From: an uncultured Prevotellaceae bacterium
GTDB taxonomy: Bacteria > Bacteroidota > Bacteroidia > Bacteroidales > Muribaculaceae
Assembly: GCA_937892085.1 (NCBI GenBank)
Contig: CALAVD010000368.1
Coordinates: 1 to 33,328 of the forward strand
DNA: 33,328 nucleotides
Direction: 5' to 3'
Shown: one piece after another, positions 8,345 through 17,459 of the stretch
Layout of the letters: each line of letters starts with the position of its first letter
Position numbering within the stretch: the first letter of the stretch is position 1
Notes under the pieces: generated by a model
Seen by the model: only the letters and a program-made list of their open reading frames with translations
Database searches by the model: none
Told to the model about the DNA's origin: nothing
Made by a program: the position numbers and the translations under genes

Positions 8345-10897
8345 TTACAGTTGCTTGATTTTGTTTACTGCTTTGTCGGCTTGAATTGCCGGGCCGCTTT
8401 GGTTGCCATTGCGAATGGTAATTCCAGTAGATATCAAAGCCGATAGAGCCTGAGTGACGTTGACGTTTTTGTTTACCGATTTCATCAGAGCCACTACGCC
8501 AGTGACGATGGGTGCCGCCATGCTGGTGCCGTCTTGTGCCTGATAGCGGTTACCAGGAATGGAGCTATAGATGCCCTCGCCAGGGGCTGAGACATAGACG
8601 GTGTTGCCGAAGTTGGACCACTCACTCCTGGTGTTGTTCTTGCCTATCGCCCCCACGTTGATGGTGCTTTTTGACCTCAGTTGTGGTTGCATGGCAGCGA
8701 GCAAGTTGCTGTTGCCAGCGGCAAAGACGATGATGGTGTTTTTCTTGCCAGCCTGCTCAAAGACCCATTTCCACACGTCCTCGGCAGGCTTGAAATAGCT
8801 GCGTGCCACCTCCTTTTGCTCCTCAATGGGCACTATGTTTCCCAGCTCCACAGGATAGGCTGTGCCAATTGAGACGTTCACCACGTCGGCATTGTTGCGA
8901 ATGGCATACATGATGCCGCGTATCACTCCCGAAATGGTGCATTGGCCGTTGTCAAACACTTGCACCGGCATGATTTTGCAGTTGGGGGCTACTCCCGCGG
9001 CACCCTGACTCACATGCGCAGTGTTGCCCGCAGCGAGTCCTGCCACGTGGGTGCCGTGTCCCATGCCAGAGCTCAGGTGGTCATCGCACCGAAACACGTT
9101 GTAGGGTTTGACGATGCGTCCGGCAAACATCTCGTGGCTCAAGTCTAAGCCATCGTCAACAACGGCTACCGTTACGTTAGCATTGCCCTTAGAGACCTGC
9201 CATGCCTGCTTGATGTGGGCGGCGTCGAGGTGCCATCCCTTGGGCAGGTTGGAGCGTGAGCCAGGCATCTGCCCACCAGCCATAATCACTTCATCAACTA
9301 CTTTAAATTTCATTGACGGAATCTTCGAGGGTAGCTCGTCGCGAATCTTGGGGCGTTCCTGTGGCGGAACCTGCACCAGCAGCCAGCGAGTGTTCTTGTC
9401 TTTGCCTATAACCTTGTATTGGTCGCCAGGGTAGTTGCGCTTGAACTCGGTGGCAAACTTTTGGAAGTCGGGATTATCGTTGTCGAAGAAGATGTTGAGG
9501 CGGTCGCTCACTACCTCGGGGCTATGGGGGTCGTCGGGGTTGAGACGGCCGCGGTCGGAGATGGGGTCGCCATTGTCATCAACCAGTGGTGGCGACACTG
9601 GTTCGTCAGAGTCCCAGTCATCGTCGTTAGAGATATCCCTAACGCCACGGCGGTTGCCGTTGTCGTCGATGTAGCGGCCATCGTCGGTGCGTATGCGGTC
9701 TATTTCACGCTGGTCATGGATGATGACGTGCGTGCTACCTTGAATGGTGTCGGTAGTGTCGGCACCCATGATGAGGTCGTGAGTGTCGCGCACGCAGCCG
9801 CCAAAGGTGCCCGTGCATGAAGTGCAGCGGGTGAGCACGATGGCGAGGAGCAAGAGTAGCAGTAGTGCCAGCAATGACATCAGCAGCCAGCGCAGGCAGC
9901 CGTCGCCAAACCACCGTTTCCACCAGGGCAGTTTTGAATATCGTGCCACAAAGGTGGTGTCGCCCATGATAGGCTTGTCCACGGGCTTATCCCATCCTAA
10001 GAAGTTATAGCCATTGCGTGGCGTCACGAGTGGTATCGCCTCAGTAGAGAGAATGGTGCCAGCTGGCACTTCGAACGATGCTGCAGCACCTTTCAAGGCG
10101 CCTAAGCCACCATTGTCAAATGTCACTTGGCACATCTGCGAACCCGGCGGTGGCGGTACTTCGGGAGAGTAAGGTGGCGGAGTCTGTATTTCCTGGCATT
10201 GTGCCACAAAATGCAGGTCTCCGTTGACTTGGGCATTGTTGGGATCGAAAGGCATCCAGCTCACAAACTCGAAGCCTTCGTTTGGAACCACAGCTGGCAC
10301 ATCAATGCCGGGGTGCAGCTTGTAGCCGTGACGTCGCATGAACGATGTGGTGCCCTTGAGGGTGGCGTTATTAGTCTCAAACGATACCCTGTGCAAGCGG
10401 TTGTCCTCAACATTGGTCACGATAGATGTGTTCATGTTTTGCCCAGGCATGGGCATGATGCCCCACACTCCTAATATCACCTGTGAATTGCTCACAAAAG
10501 CCATCTCGTCGATGTCGGTACAGTCGATATACTTGATGAGACAGTTGAAGTAGGGTTGCTCCCACTCTGTGACTTGTGTAGCGAGGTCGCGGAAGTAGGT
10601 AGTGGCTTCGGCGATATATTGCTTAGCTACAAAATACTGAGGTGTGCCAACCAAAGAAGATAGTTTCACGGCATAAGCAAACTCAGGGTCAACATGCCAC
10701 TCGAGCCCGTGCATGGCAGGCTCAAAATAGGGCATGGCGAAGAAATTCTTGTAGCGAGGATTGGTGACATACTTGTCGAGCAATCTCTCAAAGTCGTCTC
10801 GCCGGTTGTAGAACGGTGTGCCACCTAAGTTCTCCACAATGAAGATACTCATGGGTGAGGTGGTGCACAGTCGCACTTTATTTTTCACGTTTGGCAT
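8345..10897 (-). CDS. Membrane-anchored subtilisin-like (S8) protease with InlB-type repeats
   Basis: 850 aa, serine protease. Catalytic triad by motif: Asp581 (AVVDDG), His614 (HGTHVAG, 614-620) and Ser792 (DGTSMAAP, 789-796), with oxyanion Asn729 (AAGN). Upstream lie an unrecognised N-terminal domain (about 1-165) and two Listeria-Bacteroides (InlB B-type) repeats (about 168-233 and 256-320; GFEFVSW and GYNFLGW cores) joined by a Pro-rich linker (239-252). Then come a basic stretch (KLPWWKRW) and one very hydrophobic helix at 335-357. There is no signal peptide; the charges predict N-inside, placing the protease domain in the periplasm and, unusually, the InlB-type repeats in the cytosol. 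An acidic linker (380-460) and a segment at about 465-540 that looks like an I9-type prodomain precede the catalytic domain, so it may be a zymogen. It lies 120 bp after the SrfC-like gene. All catalytic residues are present, so activity is expected; the substrate is unknown. Confidence 0.9.
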   Translation of the reverse strand: MPNVKNKVRLCTTSPMSIFIVENLGGTPFYNRRDDFERLLDKYVTNPRYKNFFAMPYFEPAMHGLEWHVDPEFAYAVKLSSLVGTPQYFVAKQYIAEATTYFRDLATQVTEWEQPYFNCLIKYIDCTDIDEMAFVSNSQVILGVWGIMPMPGQNMNTSIVTNVEDNRLHRVSFETNNATLKGTTSFMRRHGYKLHPGIDVPAVVPNEGFEFVSWMPFDPNNAQVNGDLHFVAQCQEIQTPPPYSPEVPPPPGSQMCQVTFDNGGLGALKGAAASFEVPAGTILSTEAIPLVTPRNGYNFLGWDKPVDKPIMGDTTFVARYSKLPWWKRWFGDGCLRWLLMSLLALLLLLLLAIVLTRCTSCTGTFGGCVRDTHDLIMGADTTDTIQGSTHVIIHDQREIDRIRTDDGRYIDDNGNRRGVRDISNDDDWDSDEPVSPPLVDDNGDPISDRGRLNPDDPHSPEVVSDRLNIFFDNDNPDFQKFATEFKRNYPGDQYKVIGKDKNTRWLLVQVPPQERPKIRDELPSKIPSMKFKVVDEVIMAGGQMPGSRSNLPKGWHLDAAHIKQAWQVSKGNANVTVAVVDDGLDLSHEMFAGRIVKPYNVFRCDDHLSSGMGHGTHVAGLAAGNTAHVSQGAAGVAPNCKIMPVQVFDNGQCTISGVIRGIMYAIRNNADVVNVSIGTAYPVELGNIVPIEEQKEVARSYFKPAEDVWKWVFEQAGKKNTIIVFAAGNSNLLAAMQPQLRSKSTINVGAIGKNNTRSEWSNFGNTVYVSAPGEGIYSSIPGNRYQAQDGTSMAAPIVTGVVALMKSVNKNVNVTQALSALISTGITIRNGNQSGPAIQADKAVNKIKQL

Positions 10898-10902
10898 AGC
10901 TG

Positions 10903-10937
10903 TTAAATGTTAAGTGTCAAATATTAAGTTTTAAGTT
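10903..10937 (-). repeat. Heptanucleotide array 5' of the subtilase gene
   Basis: Five plus-strand 7-nt units in register: TTAAATG, TTAAGTG, TCAAATA, TTAAGTT, TTAAGTT (10903-10937). The array starts five bases upstream of the minus-strand start codon at 10897. Confidence 0.75.
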
Positions 10938-10982
10938 TGCCCCTATGGCGCGTAGTAGGTGAATCGTGGAACGTGGAACGAT

Positions 10983-11012
10983 CCTTCCACCTCCCACCTC
11001 CCACCTTCCACC
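10983..11012 (-). repeat. Pyrimidine/purine heptad array (CCTTCCA/CCTCCCA)
   Basis: Four 7-nt units, CCTTCCA, CCTCCCA, CCTCCCA, CCTTCCA, plus CC, on the plus strand; the minus-strand transcript would read GG-rich heptads with five GG runs. It begins 5 bp downstream of the SrfC-like stop codon, inside the largest gap of the block (10898-11017). The GG runs could form a two-tier G-quadruplex in RNA, which is inference. Confidence 0.8.
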
Positions 11013-11017
11013 ATAAA

Positions 11018-13831
11018 TTAATTTGTGTCAATCTCATTGATGATTTCTCCGAGGCGCTTATTGGCTTGGATGTCGTAGTCGGGGAGGTCACACGAAAGAA
11101 TGTAGCCCACTTTCAGGTACTCGAGCCAAGTCCACTTGAAGCCGTAGCGTGGCAGCCGCATGAGTGCCTTGCGGTCGCTGTTGGTATATCCTTTCTCACG
11201 CAAGTTGTGGTTGGCGAGGTCGAGTTCTTCGAGCAACTTCACGCCAGTGAGGTCGTTGTGAGATGCCAGCATCTCTTCGCTGATGTTAAGCTTGAGCCTG
11301 GTATTTTTCTCGAGGATATTGCTTAGCTGCTTGCTGTCGATGTAGTCGAAGCCAAAGGTAGTTACAAAGTGATTGAACTCCATTGAGAGGTAATCGGCAA
11401 TGATAGCTACTGCGCTGTCTTTGTCGAAAGTGGTGATGTACTCATCGATGCGCTTTGTGATGCGGTCGTGCATTCCTAAGAAACGGTAGAGCCTGATGAG
11501 GTTTGTGGTCATGTCGCTCACTGCAGGAATGTTGTCTTTGCATTTAGGCACAGCATATTGGGTGAGGAACTCGTCAATCCAGAAGTTCTCAACCATAGTC
11601 GCCACTTGGTTGGCTTGCGAGTTGACCATGCGGTTGGCGTTGAGCAGCTTGTTGATGTCGATGCCCTCGGCCGAGAGCATCTCGGTGCATTCCTCCTCGG
11701 TATCTACTCCCAACGATTCGCACAGCTTCTCAAGGTTCTTGCCGCGCGACGCATCGGTGCTGAGGCCAAACTGCATGAACAGCGCCTTCTCGGCGTCGGG
11801 CATCGATGTAGTGGTGACCGTGTTGTTGATAGCATAGTGGATTTTCTCATATAGGTGAGGCTCGTCAATCATCATGATGTCGAGCATCTTGCCAAAGGCT
11901 GCAGGGTCGCTGCCCTCGATTTTGCCAAGTTGGAGGTTGGCCTGAGCAGCCTGTCGGCGAGCCTTCTTGATTTCGTCATCGGCCGACCCACTGTGGTAAT
12001 ACTTAGTGAGCAAGCTCTTGAGCGATGCCACAAGGCGTGTTATCTCGGTGCCGAACATGTTGTCGCGTGCCTGCTTCACGCGTGGCGCGAGCTGGTTGAG
12101 GGCGCTGATGATGGGCTTGGTGCCGTCGTTGTTGAGAGTTGCAGCGCTGTCCCACGCTTGATTGGCATCAACGAAGTGCTGCTGCACGAAATCGTAGCCC
12201 ACAAAGGAGTCCTTGAGGCACTGCATGAAGTTGGGGAATGCCGCAGGGATAATCTCCTCGGTCTCGGGCGACTTGGTGTTAGGATTATATCCCGCGAACG
12301 ACTTGGTGGAGTACTTGAAGTCGCGCAACATGAAGATGCTGCGGAAGGGGTGACCAGTAGTCCACTGGTTGAACCAGTGCGTCTGATCCTCGTCGGTATT
12401 GGCACGTAGCACTTCTTTCTCGAGCACAATCTTGAAGCGATTGTCCCAACGACGACGCAGCTCCTCGAGCTTAGTGGGGGAGTCGTTGGTCTGATACTCC
12501 AGGTCGAGGTTGAAGAAGGTGCTAATGATGAACAGTGGCGACATCTGTGTGTCGTGCATGAAGGTGTCGCGCTGTGCGGCGCTCTCGCCCACGTTTTTCT
12601 TTACCCACTGCTCCAGGACGATGCCCATCTTGCTCTCGGCGCTCTGCATATTGTTGTGGCACAGCATGAGTGAGCTGATGCGCTTGGTGTCGCTGTAGCG
12701 GTTGAAGAGGTAGGTCACCTTGCCACGTCGCAGCACCACCGATAGGTTCTTGCCGTTAGTGAGTTTCTCGGCTGCCATGTTCTCGGGACGCCGCTCGCCA
12801 GGGAAGTCGAGGATGTCGAGGCACGACAGGAAGTTGCGTGTCTCGCTCTCGAGGGTGGGCAGCGACATGTAAAGCTCGGCGACAAGCGCACTGAGCTCAC
12901 CCTTGCGCATCTCTATCGACATGTTTTGCTGGGTGGTGACAATCGTGGTGGGACGATAGTCGGGAAGCTCTATCTCGCTCTCGTCGTAGATTTCGTCGAG
13001 GCGTGCTACGTCGAGCAGTGTGCCGTGCTTCTTGAGCACAGCGTCGAAGGGGACATACACCGTGGAGTTGAACCTGATGGAACGGTAGGCAGTGATAAGG
13101 GTGTCGAAGAGACGGTTAATCGATGGATTGTCGAACCAGAGCAGCTTGACGGCGGCGATGAGCTGGTCGTCGGTAAGGCGGTTAACGTTGAACAGCAGGA
13201 AGGAGAACAGCCCCGACTCGGGATCGGTGAGGTTGGCGACACGCTGCTTCATGGTGGACTCACGCAGATAGTCGTAAATGTCCATCACATCGTCCTGAGT
13301 GAGGAGGGGCGAGGGGTTAGGCACCGACGACACGTCAACCGAGTCGCAATATTGGCGTATGTAGTCAATTTTCTTGATTTCGGAGTTGTCATAGTCGGTC
13401 TGTGTGTGATAGGCCTCACATAGCACCAATATGATGTCGGCAACCGACAGCAGGCGCGCCTTGAGGTAGCCCTCGGGCACGGCGGGGTCGATATTGGAGG
13501 TGAAGCGTGTCACAACTCCGGTAGCCTCGACTCGCGAATTGGGGTTGCTGGGATTTATCTCGTCGATGAAATTGTATTCACGGCGACCGTCGGTAACGGT
13601 GAAGGGCTTGCCAGGATCGCTCATCAATGCGCTCACAAGATAAGACTTACCCATCTGGCTCTCGCCGAAGGCGGCGGTGGAGCATCTCTCATCGGCGGCA
13701 AACTGAATCTTCTTGAACGCACGTCGCAGGTTCACCAGTTGCTCAAGGTAGTTCTGTCGCTCGCTCTCGGGCACATTCGACTGCCATGAAATGGCTTTCT
13801 CTACGATGTGAAGATATTGATTGATATTCAT
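11018..13831 (-). CDS. SrfC-like putative virulence factor, large P-loop GTPase
   Basis: 937 aa, cytosolic. It matches the SrfC ('putative bacterial virulence factor') family as I know it: P-loop GESQMGKS at 56-63, the downstream SDPGKPFTV (71-79) and INPSN (92-96) elements, a TGVVTRF segment at 104-110 that likely serves as the G2 threonine region, and LDILDFPGER (338-347) with G3 DFPG at 342-345. No TKxD or NKxD motif was found. The remaining ~550 residues are mainly helical, suggesting a dynamin-like or mechanochemical architecture (inference). Its start is 4 bp from the stop of the SrfB-like gene, so translation is probably coupled. SrfB and SrfC are an established gene pair; their biochemical function is not settled. 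No membrane segment or secretion signal is visible. Confidence 0.85.
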   Translation of the reverse strand: MNINQYLHIVEKAISWQSNVPESERQNYLEQLVNLRRAFKKIQFAADERCSTAAFGESQMGKSYLVSALMSDPGKPFTVTDGRREYNFIDEINPSNPNSRVEATGVVTRFTSNIDPAVPEGYLKARLLSVADIILVLCEAYHTQTDYDNSEIKKIDYIRQYCDSVDVSSVPNPSPLLTQDDVMDIYDYLRESTMKQRVANLTDPESGLFSFLLFNVNRLTDDQLIAAVKLLWFDNPSINRLFDTLITAYRSIRFNSTVYVPFDAVLKKHGTLLDVARLDEIYDESEIELPDYRPTTIVTTQQNMSIEMRKGELSALVAELYMSLPTLESETRNFLSCLDILDFPGERRPENMAAEKLTNGKNLSVVLRRGKVTYLFNRYSDTKRISSLMLCHNNMQSAESKMGIVLEQWVKKNVGESAAQRDTFMHDTQMSPLFIISTFFNLDLEYQTNDSPTKLEELRRRWDNRFKIVLEKEVLRANTDEDQTHWFNQWTTGHPFRSIFMLRDFKYSTKSFAGYNPNTKSPETEEIIPAAFPNFMQCLKDSFVGYDFVQQHFVDANQAWDSAATLNNDGTKPIISALNQLAPRVKQARDNMFGTEITRLVASLKSLLTKYYHSGSADDEIKKARRQAAQANLQLGKIEGSDPAAFGKMLDIMMIDEPHLYEKIHYAINNTVTTTSMPDAEKALFMQFGLSTDASRGKNLEKLCESLGVDTEEECTEMLSAEGIDINKLLNANRMVNSQANQVATMVENFWIDEFLTQYAVPKCKDNIPAVSDMTTNLIRLYRFLGMHDRITKRIDEYITTFDKDSAVAIIADYLSMEFNHFVTTFGFDYIDSKQLSNILEKNTRLKLNISEEMLASHNDLTGVKLLEELDLANHNLREKGYTNSDRKALMRLPRYGFKWTWLEYLKVGYILSCDLPDYDIQANKRLGEIINEIDTN

Positions 13832-13835
13832 AGTG

Positions 13836-16800
13836 TCAGTTGTTGGTGTTTAATTCGGTGGTTGCAATATTCAAATTAAATTCTCCAGAGTCGAGCCAGT
13901 AGCATTGTGGGTCGTTGATGCTTTGCACTTGCAGCATGAAGTCGTCGCTCTTAAGCTCCTCGCCGTCGTTGCCAGTGACTGAGGCGATGGTGAGGCGCTC
14001 CTTGTCCTCGTCGTAGGCCTCACGCTCTATCTCAAAGGTGAACGGTCCCTTCGTGAGCAGTGCCTTGCGGTAGTCGTTGAGCAGGCGTTGCTGCTGCTCG
14101 GGGGTGAGCACCTTGTTCTTACTGATGCGCTCCTTGATGCGGCGGTTGTCGATTTCGAGCACATAGAACGGCCTGAGCGGATAGATGCCGATGTCAAATT
14201 GCTTGGCACCGATGTAACACGGGAAGGTGTTGATGGTGATGCGGCCGTTGTTGATGGTGGGGGTGATGATGCACTCCTCCTTGGGAATGCCGCCCACTTT
14301 GTAGAAGCTCTCGGTGGTGGGGGTGAGCTTGCCACTCAGGTCACTCAGGTCGAGCGAGAACTCGTTGAGACCTCCTGCCATCGATGCAAGGTACCCAATC
14401 ATGGCACCCACGGGGACGATGCTCTTGGTGTCGTGCATATAGCCGTTCTCGTCCTTGAAGGGGTACCAGCGCCCTATGCGGTACTTGCCTAACACGATGA
14501 GTCGGTTTGGACTCACGGGGAAGTACTTGAGGAAGCAGTCCTTGATGGGCTTGAGCATGGTGGGACGTCCCGAGAGCACCACGATGTCGCAATCGTGGGC
14601 GTAGAGCAATGTGGAAATCGACTCGATGAGTGAGTCGAGCGACTTCTCCACATGCTGTGAGAGCACTTTGTGGTCGTAGGTCCACACCACATCTTGCAGC
14701 TCAAAGCCGAAACATTCCTTGAAGGCTTGGCACACGATGTCGCTGGGCTTGCTGTCGCCAAACATCTCGTCGTAGCCTATCTCGAGGTATCGCTCTCCCT
14801 CGCTCAGCAGGTTGAGGAAGCGGTACATGACGTGGATATTGACTTGCATATTGAAATCGCGACGCATGATGCGATCCTTGAAGGTCATCATGTTGTTGTC
14901 CTGACCGAAGAAGTGGTATAGTATCTTATAAGCCTCTTGGTGGCTCTTGCCGGCTTTCTCGGTGAGGTGACGGTAGAGGATGCCGTTCTCGCTCTCGATA
15001 ATCACGTTGTGCACCAGTTGCTGGAGCATATCGTCGCCAGCTACGTTGAAGCTGTCCCAGTAGATGGGGTCGGGCTTGATTTGCGAGGGGTTAGCCTCGT
15101 TGTAGCGATACTGGCACACCATCACGTCGGTGGTGCCGGCGCCTATGTCCACCGAGCCCACCTTCAAGGTGTCGCACTCCACGCCGTCGATGTCGCGCTT
15201 CTTGCCATAGAGCTTGAAGAAAAGGTCACTGCGATTCTTGTAGCGCTCGCAGAATTGTGCGTAGAGATACACGAACTGTGAGCAGGTGGCCTCGTCATAG
15301 TACCACTGCTTGTTCTCCTCGTCGTCGTAGCGCCGTTGCTGATTTTCAGGAATCACTTGCATCTGCAAGGCTATGCTGTTGCTGTCGATGAGGTGATGAT
15401 AGGAGTTGATGATTTTCACCGCATCGCCAAAGCTACTGTAGAGGGCTTGGCGCTCCACCCGCGACATTGCCGTGGGGCAAGTAATGATCACGCGCTCAAG
15501 GCGGCGTGGCGTGTTGCGCAGGTCGTGGCGCTCACGCGACTGGAAGCTGTTGATTTGGGTAATCGCCTGCTCTATTATCTCGATGAAAGCGAGCGTCATG
15601 AGCGAGCGGCGCGAGTAGTGCGCCCCTATGCCGTAGCCCTCGGCGTTGAACGTGCCGTCGTCGTTGAGGAAGCAGGTGAGACCCTCGATGACGGGCGGCA
15701 GCGAGTTGTTCTCCTCGCCAATGTTGATAAACCGCCACTCGTTCTCGGTGCGCTTGTTGTCCCACAGGTAGCGCTTGGGGCTGGAGTTGGTGGAGAGGGT
15801 CTCAAGACCCAAGTTGAGCGCCGTAGCCTCGTGATTGAGGTAATTGGCCTCACGACCTAACCTGATGATGCTGGGCCACACAAACTGGTTACTGCCCGCG
15901 ATGTTCTTGCCTAACGTCACCTTGCGGAACGCCAGTCGCATGTCGAAGGTCTCCTCTACACGGTTAAGGTCGCCGTTGGGGAGTATCACATGGGTGAAAT
16001 TCTGGAGTCGCAACGGATCTACCTTGGTGAAGTCTTGCGTGAACTTGTTGTTCTCGAAGAGCAGTGCCGAGGTGCGGGAGTTGCCTATGTCGATAATCAT
16101 CTCCACGTTCACGATGTTCACGTCGCGGTCGCGCATGAGCTTCACAGTGGGGAAGAAGTCGGCGAGGCTGCTCAGGTACTTGATGAGCATCAAGTAGGTG
16201 GCGAGGAACTCATATTTGTGCCTGCCGTCCTTGAGCTCGAGCACGTCGAAGTTCTTGGCGTCGGGGTAGGCGATTTCCATCAGGTAGTCGCGCACCCAGT
16301 TGTTGTTCCAGGTGCAGTAGTCGATGAGCTGACGCTCGTTGCCGCACAACCCAAATATCTTCTCGGTCTCGCCGTCGCTCATGAACACGGGAAACTCCTT
16401 GTAAGCGTCGAGGGTGTTGTAACGTGCCTGGGTGTCGAAGGCGAGCACCACGTCGGCGGTAAGGATGCCGGCGTTGGTCTCACGGGGCACAATCATGAAC
16501 TTGCACCAGTTGTAGGGACCCTTCTTATAGTCGCCGGTATCGTCTTTCTCAATAAACGGCATGGGGAGCCACACGTTGAAGTAATGGCTCAGGAACTTGT
16601 TGTTGGCGGCAAGCTTCGAGTAGAAGATGCCAAGGCTGTCCTCCTCGCCCTCGGCAACGTTAAACTGCTGCACCTCGGGATTGGCGAGAATGACCGCCTC
16701 GCTGGTGGTGAGCTTGTTGTCGTTGTCGAGATACCCTTTCTCGCGCAGTTGCGAGGTGAGCACCACAATCTGGTTGCTGAGGGTGTGGGCAAATTCCAGT

Positions 16801-16925
16801 TTCCACTGAAAGCGCTCGTCGTCAAACGACTCGGCAAAGCGGCACTTAAAACCGGCATTGAGGTTGATGTCAATGCGTTTCGACAGTAACTGAATGCCAG
16901 AATTGGCGATTAATGAATAGTCCAT
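13836..16925 (-). CDS. SrfB-like protein, actin/HSP70-fold ATPase
   Basis: 1029 aa, first gene of the block. Residues 277-290 (IIDIGNSRTSALLF) form the phosphate-1 motif of the actin/HSP70/sugar-kinase fold. Residues 589-603, with DIGAGTTD at 593-600, form the phosphate-2 motif, and IVVLSGRPTMLKP (781-793) followed by VPVGAMIGYLA (837-847) fits the adenosine-binding motif. About 270 residues precede the ATPase core and about 170 follow it, the latter beta-rich. Size, fold and adjacency to a SrfC-like gene identify it as a SrfB-family protein ('virulence factor SrfB'). It would bind and hydrolyse ATP in the cytosol; whether it polymerises or acts as a chaperone-like switch is unknown. The start at 16925 is the first ATG of the frame and is followed by plausible coding sequence. 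Confidence 0.85.
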   Translation of the reverse strand: MDYSLIANSGIQLLSKRIDINLNAGFKCRFAESFDDERFQWKLEFAHTLSNQIVVLTSQLREKGYLDNDNKLTTSEAVILANPEVQQFNVAEGEEDSLGIFYSKLAANNKFLSHYFNVWLPMPFIEKDDTGDYKKGPYNWCKFMIVPRETNAGILTADVVLAFDTQARYNTLDAYKEFPVFMSDGETEKIFGLCGNERQLIDYCTWNNNWVRDYLMEIAYPDAKNFDVLELKDGRHKYEFLATYLMLIKYLSSLADFFPTVKLMRDRDVNIVNVEMIIDIGNSRTSALLFENNKFTQDFTKVDPLRLQNFTHVILPNGDLNRVEETFDMRLAFRKVTLGKNIAGSNQFVWPSIIRLGREANYLNHEATALNLGLETLSTNSSPKRYLWDNKRTENEWRFINIGEENNSLPPVIEGLTCFLNDDGTFNAEGYGIGAHYSRRSLMTLAFIEIIEQAITQINSFQSRERHDLRNTPRRLERVIITCPTAMSRVERQALYSSFGDAVKIINSYHHLIDSNSIALQMQVIPENQQRRYDDEENKQWYYDEATCSQFVYLYAQFCERYKNRSDLFFKLYGKKRDIDGVECDTLKVGSVDIGAGTTDVMVCQYRYNEANPSQIKPDPIYWDSFNVAGDDMLQQLVHNVIIESENGILYRHLTEKAGKSHQEAYKILYHFFGQDNNMMTFKDRIMRRDFNMQVNIHVMYRFLNLLSEGERYLEIGYDEMFGDSKPSDIVCQAFKECFGFELQDVVWTYDHKVLSQHVEKSLDSLIESISTLLYAHDCDIVVLSGRPTMLKPIKDCFLKYFPVSPNRLIVLGKYRIGRWYPFKDENGYMHDTKSIVPVGAMIGYLASMAGGLNEFSLDLSDLSGKLTPTTESFYKVGGIPKEECIITPTINNGRITINTFPCYIGAKQFDIGIYPLRPFYVLEIDNRRIKERISKNKVLTPEQQQRLLNDYRKALLTKGPFTFEIEREAYDEDKERLTIASVTGNDGEELKSDDFMLQVQSINDPQCYWLDSGEFNLNIATTELNTNN

Positions 16926-17008
16926 CTTTGTTCTATAGTTTGATTATGTTTTATCGTAAAATTACTTCTATTACCGTCACTTTCCCCTAAATATTGCAAA
17001 ATCAATGC

Positions 17009-17016
17009 CAAAGTTA
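17009..17016 (-). promoter_or_regulatory. Possible -7 element for the SrfB block
   Basis: On the minus strand TAACTTTG (17016 to 17009) matches the Bacteroidetes -7 consensus TAnnTTTG and would give a leader of about 75-80 nt. No TTTG -33 element is seen at the expected distance, so this is weak. Confidence 0.3.
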
Positions 17017-17406
17017 ATGTTTTTTTGTCTTAGACGATATAGATTTCTTTTTTTTAACGAATTGTGCACCATCCTTAATATTCTCTCACACAACAGTGTG
17101 TGCCCATCGCGCAACTCCTTTGTTTTTCACACCTACAGCTGGGCCGATTTGAGACGGCACGCATCAACCTTGAAGTTCCTTACCGCTTGCAGCCAGAAGG
17201 ATTGTAAACCTTTTCACAGGCCTTTTGCCCTGTTTTCGTCACAAGAGGTTAATTTAAAGAATGCCGAAAGTTGGGTATTCCATTGACCAGAAACAGGAGA
17301 TTGACTTATTGATTTGGGATATTAGTTGAATTTTTATTCACACGGCAAATCCGATCCTTGCATTTTTCGTGTTTTTTTGCGTTTTTTGCATACAAGAAAT
17401 GTGTAT

Positions 17407-17459
17407 CATTGATTTAGCTGTTATCTATTTTTTTGTGCATAAACAGCTCAAAATCAATG
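17407..17459 (+). promoter_or_regulatory. Inverted repeat in the leader of the adhesin gene
   Basis: CATTGATT (17407-17414) pairs with AATCAATG (17452-17459), and AGCTG (17416-17420) with CAGCT (17444-17448), giving a 13-bp interrupted stem about 70 bp before the start codon. A short T-run (ACTTTTTT) follows 8 nt later. It could be an operator, or an attenuator-like hairpin. Confidence 0.45.

Noticed and set aside
17005..17286. 93-codon plus-strand open frame in the divergent intergenic region
   Set aside because: Starts in a T-run, has odd Cys/Phe/His-rich composition, no family and no promoter match; described as intergenic instead.
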